Below, one piece after another: positions 60,401-64,000 of a stretch of DNA of 64,000 nt. The position numbers and the translations under genes were made by a program. The stretch is taken from contig CM048848.1 of the NCBI GenBank assembly GCA_026545225.1, forward strand, positions 46,192,806-46,256,805, written 5' to 3'. The notes under the pieces are model-generated. The model did not search any database. It worked only from the letters and a program-made list of their open reading frames with translations, and was not told where the DNA came from. This DNA comes from Cornus controversa. Lineage: Eukaryota; Streptophyta; Magnoliopsida; Cornales; Cornaceae. How positions within the stretch are numbered: the stretch's first letter is position 1; every line of letters begins with the position of its first letter.

Positions 60401-63133
60401 ACATGTTTGCATCAAAGAATATATACACACACATAAGTAGTTAAAGGTGCAAGGCAGTCAATGCAGTACTGACCCAGATTGGCCTCTATGAACCAATTGA
60501 GTGAAAAAAAATGCTGTCCAGATGTTAATTTATACATAAAATTAAAGATTATACGTGGATATAATTCTCAACAGCCCTGACTCATTTTTTCCTTCTTCTT
60601 TGAAAAAGAAATAAAATTTACTTAAAAACAGAAAAGACAACAACCCCAAAGAACATCCTTCCAAATAAAAACAAAAAATTTGCGAGGGAAAAATATTACC
60701 AAAAAAAGCAGAAAGAAATATACAAGAAAATAACACTCCAAAGCAGAATTATAATTTAAGGAGGATACAACTGACCCCTATTTCTTGATCCTCCGTTTTA
60801 GAGAAAATTCGACTCCTCGTCAATCAATTTAAAGACCGAACTCCACAATCCACCCCCTAAAGAACCAAAAAACATAAACAAAAAATCTTGCAAAGAAAAA
60901 TGACCACAATTCCAGTGCTCCAAATACCCATCTTTAGTCAGCCCTAAAAAGACTTCCCTGAGAAATAAAGAATCAACCCCCCCTCCCCCAAAAAATCAAA
61001 ACAAAGAAAAAGAAGAAGAAAAAGAAAATTCTCATAGCAAGAATTCTGGCCAATATAGATCTCCCGGAAATGTTAGGCAACTCAACTCAACAAAGTTTCT
61101 TCCCAACTATATGGGGAAGAAATGTTAGGAACAATATAGATAAATTGACAAAAAATTATTATTTTAAAATTTAAATTTATATATATATACATATATATTA
61201 TCAGTGTCTTTACCATATTAAAAATTTGTTGTATTGTCGTATTTGTATCTTGTCATGTCCATATTCTGTACCTAGTAGGTGATTATATTATATAATTTAG
61301 AAGTTCTTCATGTTACAATGGTAGAATATTAATTTGTCATACTAAAATTTTACATAAAATATATATATATATTCAATTCCCGTATCCCTATCTGACATTT
61401 TCTAAGATTTGCCATGTCTACCTACTTGTGTCTTGACATGCATACCGTGTCCATATGATACTTCTCAAGTGCACCCATCCAAACCATTGTAAGCAACACC
61501 AAAAACCACTACTTTTTCCTTTTTGTTAGTAGATAGTTTGAAACCCAGCCGTCCCTTCCATAGTGGCACAACTCACCACCAGGATAGGACAACTGTGGTT
61601 TCCATGAGCAACTAACAAAGAAATCGATGATCGTTGCACAGAAAATTCAATTAACTCTCCCAGAAGCCTGATATGCCTAGGTTAGGGGAAGTAGTTTGCT
61701 CACAAGATCAAGATCTAAATCTCATTTCCAGCAAGTCAAAATCAAAAAGTGGCAATACTGAGTGACCAAAAAAAAGTGGCAATACTGGATAATTTTGTTT
61801 TTCTTTCTTTTCTTTTTCTCCTTGTTGGGTTTGGGACTGGTGAGAGTAACTAATAGGGCGAATGAGGGGCGTGTGAGGATCCCTTTCTTTCTCTCGCTCG
61901 ATCGCTTCAATGCCTATAATTTCAGAGATAACAGGAAAGCCTTCTCTTGAAATTGAAGATGTGACACAAGCATTGCAGAATGGAGAGTAAACCTTTTTTT
62001 CTCTTTCTTGTGGCATAATATCAGTTTCTTTTATCAAATAACTTAAAGTATCATTTCAAAGCATAAGCAGCATAAATACACATGAAAATTCTTTCCTTTT
62101 TATGGTTTCTCTTGACGTTTGCGGGCATTAAACATTTAAAAGTACAGAGCTAAAAATATCAACACCAAACTTGTACAAGTTTCAAAAGTATTTTACCAAA
62201 AAAAAAGTTTCAAAAGTAACTCAAACAACTTACTTTTCATGAATTGGAAGGAGTATATATGCTTTCTGAAATATATTAACACCTTTCCACCACCTTCTGA
62301 ACTTGACAAATAAAGTTTCCTTGCCACTTGGCTACAAATCATCAGAAAAGAGAAGTTAATCATGAACACAAGACACAAGATGCAATACAATGACTAGTGT
62401 TCCTATATTAGAATTACGAAATCAAGCATTTATATTTGTGAATAATCTTTGTTTTGATGCAAAAGAATTTCTGGAAACATTAAAATGAAAATTTCATTCT
62501 ATTTTGATAGATGTTTTACTGTTAAGGTTGAGTAAAATTTATCATGTCTTTCCAATTAGCTTTGTGGGGTGGGAGAAAAAGTCCATTTACATTTGATTAT
62601 TTTTTCCCCCAGCGAAACCTCAGCTGAAAATTTCTACATCATAACAAATGTTACCAAAGGGATCTATCAGAAACCTCACAAAAAGAAAAATCTTCAAGCA
62701 CAGCTGATACCTCTGCATAGTGCATGCTATTATTTCTAATGCTTTGAGCAATTATCGGAAAATTTTCTTAGACCAAATGCAACCAAGTTGCCATATTCTT
62801 CTGATTTACTGATAACCTACTACAAAAATGCACAGGCATGCACAAGATTCATATGACTTTGGCAATAAACATTGCTGCCAAATTACAATTCAAGTATCCC
62901 CTTTATCAGTTTCAAAATATGTAAATACAAAACATAAAGTCTACAGCATTATAAACTAGAATCAAGATTTTATTTTTGACAGATGAAGAATGGTTTCTAG
63001 AAGAACTCCAATGGAATAAAAAAAAATTACCTTGTTCAAAACCGCTTCTTTCAGTTTCTTGTAAAAATATGTGTTGAAGATATGATAATCACATCTTGCT
63101 CTATCTTTCAGAGAAGTGGGCTGCTGCAGATAT
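50973..63133 (-). CDS. ULP/SENP-type SUMO protease (peptidase C48), 3' part, six exons
   Basis: In transcript order the exons are 63133-63031, 62331-62234, 60319-60197, 52180-52066, 51346-51239 and 51143-50973, frame-continuous with GT-AG sites. Together they encode about 239 residues. The product should cleave SUMO from proteins. The catalytic core is complete: FNTYFYKKL and FRRWWKGVNIF blocks, His in VHWSL, Asp in LHLDSLG, the oxyanion Gln in VPQQRND, and Cys in DYDCGLF. The tail (FGKQWFRPEQASGLRRKI... ending ESLID) resembles plant ULP2-like proteases such as the SPF1/SPF2 group. The first exon here enters with two bases from an earlier exon, so the start codon and the N-terminal region lie beyond the right edge. 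Intron 52181-60196 is 8 kb and full of transposons. It converges with the SAMHD1-like gene. Family assignment is firm; the subgroup is likely. Confidence 0.9.
53805..54923. mobile_element. TIR element with CCTATGTTAC ends, split by a MULE MITE
   Basis: The left end CCTATGTTACGAGGACTC is mirrored by the right end GAGTCCAAGTAACATAGG. The interior has GTGTCTGACAC and CACGCACCCGGCACAC motifs. The MULE MITE at 54038-54816 was inserted into it. It belongs to the same family as 55655-56622. Confidence 0.6.
54038..54816. mobile_element. MULE-type MITE with perfect 9-bp TSD, nested
   Basis: The ends are GGGTGAATTACTCTAACCTCC and, inverted, GGAGGTCAGAGTATTCACC. TAAGAATAT flanks both sides (54029-54037 and 54817-54825). 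The interior includes a (CT)n(CA)n microsatellite near 54421-54472. A small ORF over that repeat is not a gene. Confidence 0.82.
55655..56622. mobile_element. TIR element flanked by 9-bp direct repeat GGTTACATG
   Basis: The left end CTATGTTACCCGGACTCG is mirrored by CAAGTCCAGGTAACATA. GGTTACATG is found on both sides (55646-55654 and 56623-56631). The ends are rich in GACACGGG/CCCGTGTC motifs. It has the same family of ends as 53805-54923, and no transposase. Confidence 0.7.
57045..58970 (+). pseudogene. Decayed Ty3/Gypsy gag-protease, interrupted by a TIR element
   Basis: Plus-strand translation gives a Gypsy Gag core near 57045-57200 (FEYIDLPDRKKVKLVDIKLKG, then SSWWQQVQ), then a GACACG-rich insertion (about 57280-58170). 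The Gag C-terminal part resumes at about 58215 (RTRLQLGESEKQVIHHYLTGLRPN), followed by a zinc-knuckle remnant near 58597 (CGNKIICYKCGKE) and protease-start sequence near 58835 (HNNIFRINCSPHGQLCNVI). Stops interrupt every part. No LTR was identified. Confidence 0.65.
57280..58170. mobile_element. GACACGG-rich TIR element inside the Gypsy remnant
   Basis: GGATACGGGACACGGATATGACACG at the left and CGTGTCAGGGCATGTCCGACACG at the right bracket an A/G-rich then AT-rich interior. The Gag reading matches resume on the far side, which marks this as a later insertion. Exact ends are uncertain. The small A/G-rich ORFs inside are not convincing genes. Confidence 0.5.
59631..60056. repeat. 172-bp tandem repeat in SUMO protease intron
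   Basis: The unit beginning TCCCACTCCAGTAACCTGGG occurs at 59631 (partial), 59706 and 59878. The last two extend through TTGGCTGCTTTTCTTTCG and CAGCACGTGAATGGTCAATG. Copies are about 95% alike by eye. ORFs on both strands here are produced by the repeat. Confidence 0.8.
60320..62233 (-). other. SUMO protease intron with a GACACGG-family remnant
   Basis: It is mostly AT-rich. Near 61200-61470, CTTGTCATGTCC and GTGTCTTGACATGCATACCGTGTCC resemble the dispersed GACACGG elements. A minus ORF at 61708-62037 has no recognisable motif and breaks no splice site. Confidence 0.5.
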
Positions 63134-64000
63134 CTAACCAAAAGAAACCAGCAAATTATTGATAATGATAATGCTAAACCTTGATAGCAAATTCACTGCT
63201 AAAAATCTCATTTGTTCCAGAATATGATTACAAGATGACATGTGCAATTAATAGAAATTGATGCTCTTACATAAGAACTCAAAAAGTTAATAAAGATTAT
63301 AAATACATGGTTGTTTCTCATACTTAATAAAATATATATTATAGAACGATTCATGTTTTTCCAGATGTACAGCAAGATCAACTTTGACAATACCTAAAAC
63401 TCCATTGTTCTGTGGCCAAGTTGATTGAGAGTCAATTGTGGCTCAGGAATCCAACTTGATTGAAGAGAATATTAATAGCGCAACAGTTATGAGTTGGAAA
63501 TCAAAGGGGCCATTGTTATTACTGGGAGAAGGCAAAGGATGGCTCTCCCACGGGTGCAACAGTTATGAGTTGGAAATCAAAGGGGCCATTGTTATAACTG
63601 GGAGAGGCAAAGGATGGCTCTCCCATGGCATTAGAATTACTTGAAACCAAGGACACAGAATATAGCTCTCCATTCCAAGGACTAGAAATTTATCTGAGTG
63701 GTCAATTGTATGAAAAAAGATGGAAATGCACAATTAGATGGATATGGAGATGGAAATGAAAATGCAAATGTATAAACCCTGAAAAAGGAACTCCGTTGGT
63801 TATAAATGAGATTAGAAAATAAAGTTATAAACTAAGGACTAAAGTTAAGCTAATACATGGTTGGGTTAACTAAAAGTACAACCATGGAGGCTAGAGGTAT
63901 GACTAAGTTAAGCTAATGGTAACTAAGCTAGGTTACAGCCATAGAAGCTACTGGACTACACTAGGATAAAAGGAAAGCTTGGTGGATGGTCCTAGGACCT
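63134..64000. other. Right edge: SUMO protease intron with a 76-bp repeat
   Basis: A 76-bp unit beginning GCAACAGTTATGAGTTGG is repeated at 63480 and 63556. I found no sequence encoding the expected upstream protease block (the IND-type start of the C48 domain), so the next exon lies beyond base 64000. The plus-strand ORF over the repeat is not a gene. Confidence 0.55.

Noticed and set aside
61708-62037. 109-aa minus ORF as a possible extra SUMO protease exon
   Set aside because: The flanking exons join in frame without it and it has no conserved C48 sequence.
63438-63644. 68-aa plus ORF near the right edge
   Set aside because: It spans a 76-bp tandem repeat and encodes the same peptide twice; no gene evidence.

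Overview
This is a 64 kb window of nuclear plant DNA. It is AT-rich, with large introns, GT-AG (and a few GC-AG) splice sites, dense small transposons and a decayed piece of plastid rRNA. The gene set points to a dicot, but I cannot name the genus from sequence alone.

Four multi-exon genes and one tRNA are supported. (1) A DUF936-family gene on + (17186-19387, four exons, 602 aa). (2) tRNA-Gly(TCC) on - (23033-23104). (3) An RlmN/Cfr-type radical-SAM gene on + (23190-31944, nine exons, 474 aa) with a probable organelle transit peptide. (4) A SAMHD1-like HD-domain dNTP triphosphohydrolase gene on + (40360-46868, nineteen exons, 468 aa). (5) The 3' half of a ULP/SENP SUMO-protease gene on - (50973-63133; six exons carrying the whole His-Asp-Cys catalytic core), whose 5' end lies beyond the right edge. 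Genes 4 and 5 converge. For all of them I rebuilt exons by hand from splice sites and frame continuity.

The left 17 kb is a repeat-rich accessory region. Its most unusual item is a chimeric locus (about 5190-6964). There, a partial copy of the DUF936 gene's promoter, 5' leader and a slice of its exon 1 is fused in frame to an intact 345-aa Copia-type Gag (UBN2 plus CCHC zinc knuckle). Both promoter copies share repeated AACGG (MSA-like) cores. Further right are a plastid 23S rRNA fragment (10409-11494), a 2.27 kb Ty3/Gypsy LTR starting 3 bp beyond it (11498-13770), decayed integrase/chromodomain sequence, and a tandem array of a TRIM-like element.

Elsewhere the spacers and introns hold non-autonomous elements whose target-site duplications can be read directly. 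Three MULE-type MITEs have perfect 9-bp duplications (3360-3850, 4415-4982, 54038-54816), and another TIR element is flanked by a 9-bp direct repeat (55655-56622). There is a Tourist-type MITE with a TTA duplication (34477-34859) and a complete 259-bp TRIM with CCAAG duplications inside the RlmN intron 3 (24866-25124). A 923-bp near-palindromic element sits in a TA tract (39020-39942). A 127-bp tandem duplication in the RlmN gene copies a splice acceptor and the start of exon 7, which could change splicing. The genes show no operon-like relationship; they are independent nuclear genes in a transposon-rich setting.
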